A stretch of 64,000 nucleotides of DNA from Geodermatophilus nigrescens (GCF_900129495.1 NZ_FQVX01000003.1:868001-932000); one strand, 5' to 3'; shown: positions 1 to 8,667, numbered from the stretch's first letter. Numbers and translations: made by a program. Notes: generated from the letters alone by a model not told the origin.

Positions 1-573
1 GGCGTTCATGTTCTTGACGACGCTCGCCGCCGCACCGCGCAACGGCGTGCGCCTCGGGCCCTCGCCGGCCGGCTGCGCCGGCTTCGCCGCGGGCTTCGGC
101 GCGGGGGCGGCCGCGGTCTTCTGGTCGGCACGGTCGGCCGCGCGGTCGACGACGGTGGCCTCGGTGCGCTCGGGCACCGGGGTGGACCGGACCGGGGCGG
201 GGGTGGCCGGGGCGGCGGGCGCGGCCGCGGTGGGGGCCGAGGCGGCCGCGTCGGCGGCGGCCGGGCGCGCGGCGCCGTTCGAGGGCGCGGCGGCCTGGGC
301 GGAGGCCTGGGCAGGTGCCGGGGCGGGGGCCTGCGGCCGTGCCGGGGCGGCGGCCTGCGCGGGCGCCGGGGCCTGCTCACGGTCGTCGCTGGCGGCGACC
401 GGGCTGCCCGGCCGGTAGTCGGCGAAGAACTCGTGCCACGCCTGGTCCACGCTGGACGGGTCGGCGAGGAACTGCTGGTACATCTCCTCGACCAGCCACT
501 CGTTGGTGCCGAAGCCCGCCACGGCCGAGGAGGCGCCGGTGGTGGACGGCCGGGATGCGTTGTCGCGTGACAC
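1..573 (-). CDS. kgd: 2-oxoglutarate dehydrogenase / decarboxylase Kgd, N-terminal part (3' partial)
   Basis: Only the first 191 codons are in the window; the gene continues beyond position 1. The protein starts at GTG 573 with a purine-rich site (gaagaagg) about 12 nt upstream. Residues ~20-50 ([16 protein letters not shown], then [13 protein letters not shown]) are the conserved start of actinobacterial SucA/Kgd. Next comes a ~115-residue Ala/Pro linker, and at the edge [14 protein letters not shown], the start of the E2-like acyltransferase domain seen in mycobacterial Kgd. The family enzyme is a fused E2-E1 of the TCA cycle acting on 2-oxoglutarate in the cytosol. The identification rests on these two motifs; the catalytic part is not visible. 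Confidence 0.9.
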   Translation of the reverse strand, partial: MSRDNASRPSTTGASSAVAGFGTNEWLVEEMYQQFLADPSSVDQAWHEFFADYRPGSPVAASDDREQAPAPAQAAAPARPQAPAPAPAQASAQAAAPSNGAARPAAADAAASAPTAAAPAAPATPAPVRSTPVPERTEATVVDRAADRADQKTAAAPAPKPAAKPAQPAGEGPRRTPLRGAAASVVKNMNA

Positions 574-624
574 GGGGTCGAGTGCCTTCTTCGTCGTCGG
601 TGGGCGTCTCTGGACCGGGGACTG

Positions 625-630
625 ACTCTA
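625..630 (-). promoter_or_regulatory. Putative -10 element of kgd
   Basis: TAGAGT read on the minus strand lies about 50 nt upstream of the kgd GTG, in the 131-nt gap after the ankyrin gene. The match to the actinobacterial TANNNT consensus is good, but no convincing -35 is seen. Confidence 0.35.
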
Positions 631-704
631 CGCCCGTCCCTCCCGGCCGACCCGGAGTGCGCAGCCGGTGTGCCGGGCCCGCGGCGAGGTCCGCGCGACC
701 TCCC

Positions 705-1550
705 TCAGCTGCTCGCGCCGGCGGCCACCAGCAGGTCCACCAGCGCGTCGCGGGCACCGGCCCGACCTGCGTCGTCGCGCCGGTGGCGGGCCGCGGCGAC
801 CCGGCTGATGTCGAGGGCGCTGGCGCCGTCGCTGGTGGTGGCGTCGACGTCGGCCCCGGCGGCCAGCAGGAGCCGCACGACCTCGGGCGCGTCGCCCTCC
901 GGCCCGGTCCCCGGGCCGGCCGGCGCGCCCGCCGGCGTCCCGGCCGACACCGCCTCGTGCAGCGCGGTGCGCCCGGTGTCGGGGTCGCGGCGGTCGGCGC
1001 GGGCCCCGGCGTCGAGCAGCGCGCGCACCAGGTCCGGCCGGCGGGCGGCGGCGGCCGCGGCGAGCGCACCGCCGTCGGGGTCGGCCCCGCGCTCGAGCAG
1101 CAGCCGGAGCGTCCCGGCCGCGCCGCCGGCGGCGGCGACGGTCAGCAGGTCCAGGCCGGTGACCGGGTCGGTGAGCGGGGCGCCGCCGTCGAGCAGGACC
1201 GCCAGCCGCGCGGCGTCGTCGAGGTAGGCGGCGGCCGGGGCGTCGACCGGCGCGCCGAGCTCCCCGAGCAGCGGCACGAGGTCCGGGGCCTCCAGGACGG
1301 CGACGTGCAGCGGCGTGCGGCCGGACTCGGTGCGCGCCCCGAGGTCGGCGCCGGCCGCGGCCAGGTCGCGCACGGCGACGGTCTGCCCGCAGGCGACGGC
1401 CACGTGCAGCGGCGTCCAGCCGCTCTCCCCGGCGCGCTCCACCGTGCCGGCCAGCAGCCGCGGCGCCTCGGCCACGGCCGCGCGGACCGCCCCGAGGTCG
1501 CCGGCCTCCACCAGCCGGATGAGTCGCTGCACCGTCATGCGGGTGGTCAT
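705..1550 (-). CDS. Ankyrin repeat protein
   Basis: 281 residues from ATG 1550 (a second in-frame ATG is at 1538). The sequence shows repeated ankyrin units: GWTPLHVAVACGQTVAVRDL, then GRTPLHVAVLEAP, LLLERGADPDGGALAAAAA, GRTALHEAVSAGT and a final LLLAAGADVDATTSDGASAL. About five to six helical repeats cover nearly the whole chain. There is no signal peptide or membrane segment, so a cytosolic protein-protein interaction role is expected, but the partner is unknown. The gene sits between kgd and an ABC exporter on the same strand; the 107-nt gap to the exporter suggests its own transcription unit. Confidence 0.85.
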   Translation of the reverse strand: MTTRMTVQRLIRLVEAGDLGAVRAAVAEAPRLLAGTVERAGESGWTPLHVAVACGQTVAVRDLAAAGADLGARTESGRTPLHVAVLEAPDLVPLLGELGAPVDAPAAAYLDDAARLAVLLDGGAPLTDPVTGLDLLTVAAAGGAAGTLRLLLERGADPDGGALAAAAAARRPDLVRALLDAGARADRRDPDTGRTALHEAVSAGTPAGAPAGPGTGPEGDAPEVVRLLLAAGADVDATTSDGASALDISRVAAARHRRDDAGRAGARDALVDLLVAAGASS

Positions 1551-1657
1551 GCAGGGGGTCCCCGTCCTCGGGAGTCGTGTGCGGGAGCGGCGCCGCGCCC
1601 GTGGCCGGGCCGGCGCCGGCGTCGGCGCTCGGGGCGTCGGTGCGGGTGGGCCGGGGC

Positions 1658-2413
1658 TCAGCTCACGTCGCGGCGGACGGCGAGCAGGGTGCCCAGCAGC
1701 GCCGCCACCAGACCGTAGCCGAGCAGCAGCACCGCCCCCTGCCACCGCTCGAGCAGGTCGGGGGCCTCGAACGTCGCCGTCATGGCCTCCAGCGCGCCAC
1801 CGGGCAGCCACTTGTAGGTGCCGGCGGTCGCGGGGATCGACCGGATGATCGGCTCGATCACGAACAGGTAGACCAGCCCGCCGACGATCGCCCCGACCTG
1901 GTTGCGCAGCAGCGCGCCCAGGCCCACGCCGATGACGGCGTAGATCACCAGCGCCAGCCCGCTGTTGCCCAGCACCTGCAGGTTGTCCCCGGTCAGCGAC
2001 GGCGCCGAGCCCCGCGCGCCCGCGGCGACGAGCACGACGACGTAGTTGACCACCAGTACGAGGAGCGCGAAGGGCACCGCGGCCGCGGCGTAGGCCAGGA
2101 GCTTGGCCACGACCACCCGGCCGCGCCGCGGCGTCGTGAGGAAGGTCGGGGTGGCCGTGCGGTGGCGGTACTCCTGGGTCATCCCGATGACGCCGAGGAT
2201 CAGGAAGAGCACCGTCACGTTGGCGGCGACCGCGAGCGCCAGCTGCTCGTAGGCCGGGGTGCCGACGGCGGGCAGCCCGCTCTCGGGGTTGCCGGCGAAG
2301 GCGGTGAACAGGACGGCGAAGCCGATGGTCAGCGCGCACGCGCCGAGCAGCAGCCCGATCCAGACGCGGGTGGTGAACAGCTTGGTCCACTCGGCGCGGA
2401 CGAGCGCGCTCAT
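1658..2413 (-). CDS. ABC-2 type transporter permease
   Basis: 251 residues with about six hydrophobic segments (starting around residues 18, 59, 105, 152, 177 and 230) and the N-terminal pattern LVRAEWTKLFTTR typical of ABC-2 permeases of actinobacteria. The start ATG overlaps the stop of the upstream ATPase gene by 4 nt (ATGA at 2410-2413), so the two are translationally coupled and form one exporter. The substrate cannot be read from the sequence; such pairs export drugs, lipids or peptides. The N-terminus is cytoplasmic by charge distribution. Confidence 0.88.
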   Translation of the reverse strand: MSALVRAEWTKLFTTRVWIGLLLGACALTIGFAVLFTAFAGNPESGLPAVGTPAYEQLALAVAANVTVLFLILGVIGMTQEYRHRTATPTFLTTPRRGRVVVAKLLAYAAAAVPFALLVLVVNYVVVLVAAGARGSAPSLTGDNLQVLGNSGLALVIYAVIGVGLGALLRNQVGAIVGGLVYLFVIEPIIRSIPATAGTYKWLPGGALEAMTATFEAPDLLERWQGAVLLLGYGLVAALLGTLLAVRRDVS

Positions 2414-3411
2414 CGGGTCGCTCCCTCGGGGGCCGTGGGCCGGTCGGAGGTGGTCGCGGGCTGGTCGGGGGTGCCGGCGGCGTACTGCTCCTGGCCGGCG
2501 GTGAGCCGGAAGTAGAGCTCCTCGAGGCCGGTGCTCTCGGCGCGCAGCTCGTGCAGCTCCACCTGCGCGGCGAAGGCCCGGGCCCCGACGTCGGCGGGGC
2601 TCGCGCCCTCGACGGTGACCAGCCCGTCGTCGCCGCGGGCGGCGGACAGCCCGCCGGAGGTGAGGACGGCGGCGAGCCGGTCGGCCTCGGGGCTGCGGAC
2701 GAGCACGGTGCCCGCGCCCTGCGCGCCCGAGCGCAGCTCGGCGATCGAGCCCTGCCGCACCAGCCGGCCGGCGCCGACGATGACCACCCGGTCGGCGGTC
2801 TGCTCCATCTCGGCGAGCAGGTGGCTCGACACCAGCACGGTGCGGCCCTCGTCGTGCGCCAGGTGCCGGAGGAAGCCGCGCAGCCAGAGGATGCCCTCGG
2901 GGTCGAGGCCGTTGGCCGGCTCGTCGAGGACCAGCACCGGCGGGTCGCCGAGCAGCGCGGTGGCCAGCGCGAGCCGCTGCCGCATGCCGAGGGAGTAGCC
3001 GCCGGCACGGCGCCGCCCGGCGGCGCTGAGGCCCACCCGCTCGAGCGCCTCGTCGGCGCGGGCGACCGGCAGGCCCGCGGCGCGGCAGTAGACGCGCAGG
3101 TGGTCACGGCCGGAGCGGGCCGGGTGGAAGGCGGTCTCGAGCACCGCGCCGACGGTGCGCACCGGGTCGGGCAGCGCCGCGTAGGGGACGCCGTCGAAGG
3201 TGGCGCGGCCGCTGTCGGGGGTGACCAGACCGAGGACCATCCGCAGCGTCGTCGTCTTCCCCGCGCCGTTGGGGCCGAGGAAGCCGGTGACGGCACCGGG
3301 CTCGACGGTGAACCCGAGGTCGGACACCGCCCGGACCGAGCCGAACGTCTTGGTCAGGCCGGCGACCTCGATCCGCACCGGCCGTGGTCCGGCGGTGGTG
3401 CCGCTGGGCAT
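2410..3411 (-). CDS. ABC transporter ATP-binding protein
   Basis: 333 residues from ATG 3411, chosen because it has an excellent ribosome site (gaggaggaccg) directly upstream; the open frame extends to 3585 but that part is not coding-like. Walker A is GPNGAGKTTTLRM, the signature is SLGMRQRLALATALL and Walker B is VLVLDEPANGLD. The C-terminal ~100 residues resemble the dimerisation tail of DrrA/CcmA-type ATPases. It energises the coupled ABC-2 permease at 1658-2413 at the inner face of the membrane. Substrate unknown. Confidence 0.9.
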   Translation of the reverse strand: MPSGTTAGPRPVRIEVAGLTKTFGSVRAVSDLGFTVEPGAVTGFLGPNGAGKTTTLRMVLGLVTPDSGRATFDGVPYAALPDPVRTVGAVLETAFHPARSGRDHLRVYCRAAGLPVARADEALERVGLSAAGRRRAGGYSLGMRQRLALATALLGDPPVLVLDEPANGLDPEGILWLRGFLRHLAHDEGRTVLVSSHLLAEMEQTADRVVIVGAGRLVRQGSIAELRSGAQGAGTVLVRSPEADRLAAVLTSGGLSAARGDDGLVTVEGASPADVGARAFAAQVELHELRAESTGLEELYFRLTAGQEQYAAGTPDQPATTSDRPTAPEGATR

Positions 3412-3604
3412 CGGTCCTCCTCGTCTGTGCGTGCACCCCCGTGCGTGAGTCATCCAAGCGCACCCGGCCGACCGTTCCGACCCCTCCGGCCCCCGGGCCG
3501 CGGCCTCCGCACCGGCCGGCCACCCGCCGTCCACCGGCCGTTCCCCCGCGGCCCCGAGCGGGTGCGCCGCCGTGACCACGGGCACAGCCGGTCCGGCCGG
3601 TCAC

Positions 3605-3610
3605 TACAGT
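3605..3610 (+). promoter_or_regulatory. Putative -10 element, leaderless start of universal stress protein
   Basis: TACAGT is followed by exactly 6 nt and then the GTG at 3617. The same spacing precedes argS and murA in this window, the layout expected when transcription starts at the first base of the start codon. Confidence 0.5.
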
Positions 3611-3616
3611 GCGGCC

Positions 3617-4075
3617 GTGAGCGCCTACCGGACGGTCGTCGTCGGTACCGACGGCTCGGACTCCTCCCTGCGCGCGGTCGCGCGCGCGGGCGCCCTGGCC
3701 GGTGCGTGTGGTGCCGCCCTCGTCGTGGCCTGCGCGTACCTGCCGACGGAGGAGGACGAGCGGGAGCTCGCGCGGGCCCGGGACGTGCTGCGCGACGAGG
3801 CCTACCAGGTGGTCGGCTCGCACCCCGCCGAGGACACCGTCCGCCGGGCGGGGGAGGCGGCGCTGGCCGCGGGCGCAGGGGAGGTGCGCACGGTCGCCGT
3901 CGTCGGTTCGCCCGTGGAGGCGCTGCTCGACGTGGTCCGCCGCGAGGGCGCCGACCTGCTCGTCGTCGGCAACCGGGGGCTCGCCGGCATCAGGGGGCGG
4001 CTGCTGGGCTCGGTCCCCGCCGACGCCACCCGGCGCTCGGCCTGCGACGTCCTCGTCGTCCACACGACGGGCTGA
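3617..4075 (+). CDS. Universal stress protein (UspA family)
   Basis: 152 residues from GTG 3617. An earlier in-frame ATG (3572) exists, but the -10-like TACAGT 6 nt upstream and the usual family start (SAYRTVVVGTDGSDSS) favour 3617. The Usp fold begins VVVGTDGSDSSLRA, and the C-terminal G-x2-G-x9-G-S motif (GNRGLAGIRGRLLGS) marks the nucleotide-binding subclass. Some mycobacterial Usp proteins bind cAMP. Here the next gene, 13 nt downstream, is an adenylyl cyclase, so a cAMP-binding or buffering role is a reasonable inference. Cytosolic. Confidence 0.88.
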   Translation: MSAYRTVVVGTDGSDSSLRAVARAGALAGACGAALVVACAYLPTEEDERELARARDVLRDEAYQVVGSHPAEDTVRRAGEAALAAGAGEVRTVAVVGSPVEALLDVVRREGADLLVVGNRGLAGIRGRLLGSVPADATRRSACDVLVVHTTG

Positions 4076-4088
4076 CCCGGAGCCGGAC

Positions 4089-5189
4089 GTGGACCCCGCC
4101 GGCCCCGATCCCGACGTCCGGGAGTCGCTGGAGCGCCTGCTGCTGGGCGGGCCGCGCCGGCTGACGCGCCTGGAGGTCGCCGCGGCGGCCGGCATGCCGC
4201 CGGAGCGGACCCAGCGGCTGTGGCGCGCGCTCGGCTTCCCCGACGTCGCCGACGACGACCCGGCCTTCACCCTCGCCGACGTCGGCGCGCTGGCGACCGT
4301 CTCGGCGCTCATCGACTCCGGCTTCGTCGAGCCGGGGACCGAGGCGTCGATCGCCCGGGCCACCGGGCAGGCGCTGTCGCGGCTGGCCGACTGGCAGACC
4401 GACCTGCTCGCCGCCGCGCTGCTGCGCCAGGGCCGGGACGCGGAGGGACCGGTCGACGTCGTGGCCGCGGCCGAGACGCTGCTGCCGCTGCTGGCCCGCA
4501 CGCAGGACTACGTGTGGCGCCGGCACCTCGCGGCCAACGTGGACCGGCTGATGTCGGATGGGGCGCCCGGCGACCGCCGCGAGCTCGCCGTCGGGTTCGC
4601 CGACCTGGTCGGCTACACCTCGCGCTCCCGCGGCATGGGCGGGCGCGAGCTCGGCGCGATGGTGGAGGCGTTCGAGGCCACCGCGACGGAGGTCATCGCC
4701 CGGCACCGGGGCCGGGTGGTCAAGACCGTCGGCGACGGCGTCCTCTACACCGCCGTCTCCGCCGTCGACGCCGTCGAGATCGGCCTGACGCTGCCCGGCG
4801 CCTGGGAGGCCGAGGACCGCCCGCCGCTGCGCGTGGGCGTCGCCTACGGGTCGGTGCTCACGCGGCTCGGCGACGTCTACTCGCCGGTGGTGAACCTGGC
4901 CAGCCGGCTCACCTCGCTGGCCCGGCCCGGCACGCTGCTCGCCGACCGCGTGCTGGCCGGGCACCTGCGGGGCCTGCGGCAGTACCGGGTGCGCCCGCTC
5001 CGGCGGGTGTCGGTGCGCGGCTACGACCACCTGCAGCCCTGGCTGGTGCGCCGCCGGCCGCCGGGGGAGGAGGACAACGCGCTGGAGTCGATGCTCGACG
5101 AGATGGCCGACGACGTCCTCGCCGGCGACGCCGAGGACGACGTCCGGGACGACCGCGAGGACGACGCCGGGAACCCGCACGACGGCTGA
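4089..5189 (+). CDS. Class III adenylyl cyclase, Rv1264-like, with N-terminal regulatory domain
   Basis: 366 residues from GTG 4089. Residues ~20-155 are a helical regulatory domain with an HTH-like start (LTRLEVAAAAGMPPERTQRL, then WRALGFPD), as in pH-sensing mycobacterial Rv1264. Residues ~165-345 are the cyclase domain. All six expected active-site positions are visible: metal Asp172 (FADLVGYT) and Asp216, Lys212 (VKTVGDG) and Asp262 for adenine recognition, and Asn269 and Arg273 (VVNLASRL) for transition-state stabilisation. It should therefore be an active homodimeric ATP cyclase. The acidic C-terminal tail (~345-366) is low complexity. It lies 13 nt after the universal stress protein, probably co-transcribed. 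Confidence 0.88.
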   Translation: MDPAGPDPDVRESLERLLLGGPRRLTRLEVAAAAGMPPERTQRLWRALGFPDVADDDPAFTLADVGALATVSALIDSGFVEPGTEASIARATGQALSRLADWQTDLLAAALLRQGRDAEGPVDVVAAAETLLPLLARTQDYVWRRHLAANVDRLMSDGAPGDRRELAVGFADLVGYTSRSRGMGGRELGAMVEAFEATATEVIARHRGRVVKTVGDGVLYTAVSAVDAVEIGLTLPGAWEAEDRPPLRVGVAYGSVLTRLGDVYSPVVNLASRLTSLARPGTLLADRVLAGHLRGLRQYRVRPLRRVSVRGYDHLQPWLVRRRPPGEEDNALESMLDEMADDVLAGDAEDDVRDDREDDAGNPHDG

Positions 5190-5201
5190 GCGCGCCCGCG
5201 C

Positions 5202-5207
5202 TACCGT
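5202..5207 (+). promoter_or_regulatory. Putative -10 element upstream of ABC-F gene
   Basis: TACCGT is followed 6 nt later by GTG CTG TGA (5214-5222), a two-codon minimal frame. The ABC-F ATG is 60 nt further on. The hexamer spacing equals that of the leaderless genes in this window, so transcription probably begins near 5214. Confidence 0.35.
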
Positions 5208-5273
5208 GGTCGCGTGCTGTGACCCGCGGACCCGACGTCGTCCCTCCTCCGACCGTCCTCCCGGGAGCACCCC

Positions 5274-6911
5274 ATGAGCGCCACCCTCGTCGCGCGCGCC
5301 CTCTCCGCCGGCCACGGCGCCCGCGTCCTGTTCTCCGGCCTCGACCTCGTCGTCGCGCCCGGTGACGTCGTCGGCCTGGTCGGCGTCAACGGCGCCGGCA
5401 AGTCCACGCTGCTGCGCACCCTGGCCGGCGAGCTGCCCGCCGGCGGCGGCTCGGTGTCGCTCAGCCCGCCGGCGGCGACCGTCGGGCACCTGCCGCAGGA
5501 GCGCGACCGCCGCGAGGGCGAGACCGTCGCCGCGGCCGTCGCCCGGCGCACCGGCGTGGCCGCCGCGCAGGCCGCCCTCGACGCGGCCACCGCCGACCTC
5601 GCCGAGGGGCGGCCCGGTGCCGACGACGCCTACGGCGAGGCGCTGGAGCGGTGGCTGGCGCTGGGCGGCGCCGACCTCGACGACCGGCTCGGGGCGGTGC
5701 TCGCCGAGGTGGCCCCCGGCGTCGCGCCGGACGCGCCGATGCCCGCGCTGTCCGGGGGGCAGGCCGCCCGCGTGGGCCTGGCCTCGCTGCTGCTGTCCCG
5801 CTACGACCTGCTGCTGCTCGACGAGCCGACCAACGACCTCGACCTGACGGGGCTCGACCAGCTCGAGCGGTTCGTCGCCGGCAACCGCGCCGGCATCGTC
5901 GTGGTCAGCCACGACCGCGAGTTCCTGTCCCGCACCGTCACCCGCGTCGTCGAGCTCGACCTCGCCCAGCAGCTCGTTCGGGTGGTCGACGGCGGCTACG
6001 AGGCCTACCTCGCCGAGCGCGAGGTGGCCCGGCGGCACGCGCGCGAGGAGTACGAGGAGTACGCCGGGACGCGGGCCGAGCTCGAGGCCCGCGCGCGCAT
6101 GCAGCGCAACTGGCTGGCCAAGGGCGTGCGCGACGCGGTCAAGAAGAAGAAGGACCCGGACAAGCACATCACCGCGCACAACCGGTCGACGGCGGAGAAG
6201 CAGGGCGCCAAGGCCAAGCAGACCGAGCGGCGCATCGAGCGGCTGGAGGTGGTCGAGGAGCCCCGGAAGGAGTGGGAGCTGCGGATGACGATCGCCGCGG
6301 CCCCGCGCGCCGGCGCCGTCGTCGCCACCCTGCGCGACGCCGTCGTCCGCCGCGGCGGGTTCACCCTCGGGCCGGTGAGCCTGCAGGTCGACTGGGGCGA
6401 CCGGGTGGCCATCACCGGCCCCAACGGCTCGGGCAAGACGACGCTGCTCGGCGCGCTGCTCGGCCGGGTGCCGCTGGACTCCGGCGCCGCGTCGCTGGGC
6501 CCGGCGGTGCGGCTGGGCGAGGTCGACCAGGCGCGCGGACTGTTCACCGGCGACCGGCTGCTGCTGGACGCCTTCGGCGCGGAGGTGCCCGACTGGCCCA
6601 CCGCCGAGGTGCGCACCCTGCTGGCCAAGTTCGGCCTCACCGCCGAGCACGTGCTGCGACCGGCCGCGACCCTGTCGCCGGGGGAGCGCACCCGCGCGGC
6701 CCTGGCCCTCCTGCAGGCCCGCGGGGTGAACGTGCTGGTCCTCGACGAGCCGACCAACCACCTCGACCTGCCGGCCATCGAGCAGCTGGAGTCCGCGCTC
6801 GCCGCCTACCCGGGCACCCTGCTGCTGGTCACCCACGACCGCCGGATGCTCGACGCCGTGGCCACCACCCGCCGGTTCGCCGTCGAGGACGGCCGGGTCA
6901 CGGAGTCCTGA
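5274..6911 (+). CDS. ABC-F family ATPase (translation-associated)
   Basis: 545 residues with two ABC domains in tandem and no membrane segments. Domain 1 has Walker A GVNGAGKST, signature LSGGQAARVGLASLL and LLLLDEPTNDLD. Domain 2 has GPNGSGKTT, LSPGERTRAALALL and VLVLDEPTNHLD. Between them is a charged linker rich in Lys/Arg (KKKKDPDKHITAHN), the P-site-tRNA-interaction region of ABC-F proteins. The family acts on the ribosome: EttA-type translation factors or antibiotic resistance (ARE) proteins. The sequence alone does not decide which. The promoter-like hexamer at 5202 leaves a 60-nt leader. The gene is convergent with the GNAT gene across a structured hairpin. Confidence 0.9.
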   Translation: MSATLVARALSAGHGARVLFSGLDLVVAPGDVVGLVGVNGAGKSTLLRTLAGELPAGGGSVSLSPPAATVGHLPQERDRREGETVAAAVARRTGVAAAQAALDAATADLAEGRPGADDAYGEALERWLALGGADLDDRLGAVLAEVAPGVAPDAPMPALSGGQAARVGLASLLLSRYDLLLLDEPTNDLDLTGLDQLERFVAGNRAGIVVVSHDREFLSRTVTRVVELDLAQQLVRVVDGGYEAYLAEREVARRHAREEYEEYAGTRAELEARARMQRNWLAKGVRDAVKKKKDPDKHITAHNRSTAEKQGAKAKQTERRIERLEVVEEPRKEWELRMTIAAAPRAGAVVATLRDAVVRRGGFTLGPVSLQVDWGDRVAITGPNGSGKTTLLGALLGRVPLDSGAASLGPAVRLGEVDQARGLFTGDRLLLDAFGAEVPDWPTAEVRTLLAKFGLTAEHVLRPAATLSPGERTRAALALLQARGVNVLVLDEPTNHLDLPAIEQLESALAAYPGTLLLVTHDRRMLDAVATTRRFAVEDGRVTES

Positions 6912-6922
6912 GCCTCGGTCGA

Positions 6923-6979
6923 AGGACCTCCCTGCCCCCCACCGCTCGCGAGCTCGCGGCGGGACCCTGCAGGGAGGCC
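6923..6979 (+). repeat. Intergenic hairpin repeat, copy A (terminator-like)
   Basis: 57-nt structured element starting AGGACC and ending GGCC. The outer stem 6927-6935 pairs with 6969-6977 (9 bp), and an inner GC-rich palindrome lies between. It sits between convergent genes, 11 nt after the ABC-F stop. Two relatives with different but still complementary stems are at 47169 and 59651. Confidence 0.6.
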
Positions 6980-6997
6980 GGGGAACGGGAGCGGAGG

Positions 6998-7558
6998 TCA
7001 GCTCAGATCTTGGCCGAGTGCCTCGTCGAGGCCGACGGTGGCCATGCCCGACCACGTCTCGTCGACGTGGTGGGCCAGCACCATGAGGTCGCGCAGCTGC
7101 CCCTCCCGGTCGCGGACGTGGTCGCGCAGCAGCGCCTCCCCGGTGAAGCCCAGGCCGGTGAACAGCGCCAGCGCGCTGCCCTGCTCGGCGACCACCTCGA
7201 CGACGAGCTTGGTCAGCCCGTCGCCGACCGCCGTCACCAGGGCGTGCCGGGCCAGCGCCCGTCCGAGGCCCGAGCCGCGGCGGGCGGGGGAGACCACGAG
7301 CCGGACCTCGCCGACGTGCGAGGACCAGCCCGTCAGCCGCCGGATCGCCACGTAGCCGGCGACGTCGCCCCCCGGGTCGTCGCCGTCGACGGTGACGAAC
7401 CGCCGGGCGCTCCCGCCGCCGGACGCCCAGGACCGGACGACGTCGGGGTCGGTCACCTGCTCCTCGATGAAGGTGAGGTCCTCCTCCGGCAGCGACCGGA
7501 AGAACCGCAGCAGCGCGTCGCAGTGCGCCTCGCCGAGCTCGACGACGTCCACGCTCAC
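6998..7558 (-). CDS. GNAT family N-acetyltransferase
   Basis: 186 residues from GTG 7558, which overlaps the phaC stop by 4 nt (GTGA), indicating coupled translation. The acetyl-CoA-binding motif A is RLVVSPARRGSGLGRALA (residues ~96-113), followed by a typical C-terminal GFTGEALLRDHVRDREG segment. The enzyme should transfer acetyl from acetyl-CoA to an amine. The substrate is unknown, although location in a polyhydroxyalkanoate operon hints at a link with carbon or acyl-CoA metabolism. Cytosolic. Confidence 0.85.
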   Translation of the reverse strand: MSVDVVELGEAHCDALLRFFRSLPEEDLTFIEEQVTDPDVVRSWASGGGSARRFVTVDGDDPGGDVAGYVAIRRLTGWSSHVGEVRLVVSPARRGSGLGRALARHALVTAVGDGLTKLVVEVVAEQGSALALFTGLGFTGEALLRDHVRDREGQLRDLMVLAHHVDETWSGMATVGLDEALGQDLS

Positions 7559-8667
7559 CCCTCCTGCCCGGCGGCGCGGCCGGGCGTGTGCTCGTCGCTG
7601 CGCTGGCGCAGGAACCCGATGATCTCCGGCACGGTGGTCTTGGCCGCCGTCCGGCCGACCACCAGCCCCATGTGCCCGGCGTGCAGCCGCAGCTCGTGCT
7701 TGTCCTCCGACCCGACCAGGTCGATCAGGGGCGCCGTGGCAGCCGGCGGGACGATGTGGTCGCGGTCGGCGCGCACGGTGAGGAACGGCAGCCGGATGTC
7801 GGACAGGTGCACGCGGTCCCCGCCGACGGTCAGCCGGTCGGTGACCATGCCGTTGTCGCGCACGAGCATCTGCACGGTCTCCCGCGCGGCCGCGCCGGGG
7901 AACGGGATGTGGTCGTCGGACCAGCCGGTCATCGCCTGGTAGGCCGCCACGTACTCGTCGTTCCAGAGCCGCTCCCACAGCGTCACGTAGCGGGTGACCT
8001 CGGCGGTGGGGGTGAGGGTGCGGAAGCCCTGGACGACGATGCGCGGCGGGACGTTGCCGTTCTCGTCGACCACGTCGTCGACCTCCATCCCGCCGCTGCG
8101 GAAGATGTCGGCCATCGGCCCCATCTCCGTGAAGTCGACGGGGGTGGCCAGCACGCTCAGGCTGCGCACCGGGGCGTCGGGGTGGTGCGCGGCGTAGAGG
8201 AGCGAGAGGTCGCCGCCGAAGCAGTAGCCGAACAGGTTGACCTCGTCGGCGCCGGAGATCTCCCGCACCCGGTCGACGGCCGCGGGGACGTAGTCGTCGA
8301 CGTAGTCCTCGAGGCGGTTCTGCGCGTCGCGCTCGTCGGGCTCGCCCCAGTCGACCATGTAGACGTCGAAGCCGGCGTCGAGCAGCTGCTCGACGAAGGA
8401 GTTCCCCGGCGTCAGGTCGAGGATGTAGCTGCGGCTGATCAGGCTGAACACGATGAGCAGCGGCGGCGAGTACCGCACCTTCTCGCTGCGGTAGTGCCAC
8501 AGCTGGGTGCGGCCGCGCTGCCAGACGACGTCCTTGGGCGTGAGCCCGACGCCGGGCCGGTCGACGCCGGCGGCGAGCTTGATGCCGTTACGCGCGCGGA
8601 GGGCGTTGCGCTCGACGTCGCGGCGCACGCGGTCGAGCACCGCCTGGGGAGTGGGGACCGTCGGCAT
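7555..8667 (-). CDS. phaC: Polyhydroxyalkanoate synthase (PhaC-like)
   Basis: 370 residues from ATG 8667, which has the strong ribosome site ggaggagcccg; a further in-frame start at 8703 lacks one. The alpha/beta-hydrolase fold carries the PhaC-type nucleophile Cys149 in FGYCFGG (lipase box with Cys instead of Ser), Asp303 (RADRDHIVP) and His332 (HAGHMG). Length is close to class III/IV PhaC (~350-370 residues) rather than class I (~590), and those classes need a second subunit (PhaE/PhaR). The small coiled-coil gene just upstream could fill this role. It polymerises hydroxyacyl-CoA on storage granules. Confidence 0.87.
   Translation of the reverse strand: MPTVPTPQAVLDRVRRDVERNALRARNGIKLAAGVDRPGVGLTPKDVVWQRGRTQLWHYRSEKVRYSPPLLIVFSLISRSYILDLTPGNSFVEQLLDAGFDVYMVDWGEPDERDAQNRLEDYVDDYVPAAVDRVREISGADEVNLFGYCFGGDLSLLYAAHHPDAPVRSLSVLATPVDFTEMGPMADIFRSGGMEVDDVVDENGNVPPRIVVQGFRTLTPTAEVTRYVTLWERLWNDEYVAAYQAMTGWSDDHIPFPGAAARETVQMLVRDNGMVTDRLTVGGDRVHLSDIRLPFLTVRADRDHIVPPAATAPLIDLVGSEDKHELRLHAGHMGLVVGRTAAKTTVPEIIGFLRQRSDEHTPGRAAGQEG

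Noticed and set aside
8-418. Plus-strand Ala/Gly-rich open frame
   Set aside because: It is the complement of the Ala/Pro linker of Kgd, whose conserved motifs lie on the other strand.
705-3296. An 863-residue open frame across three genes on the minus strand
   Set aside because: Only its last 281 codons are a real gene (ankyrin protein); the rest reads the ABC permease and ATPase genes out of frame and has shadow-like Arg/Pro/Ala composition.
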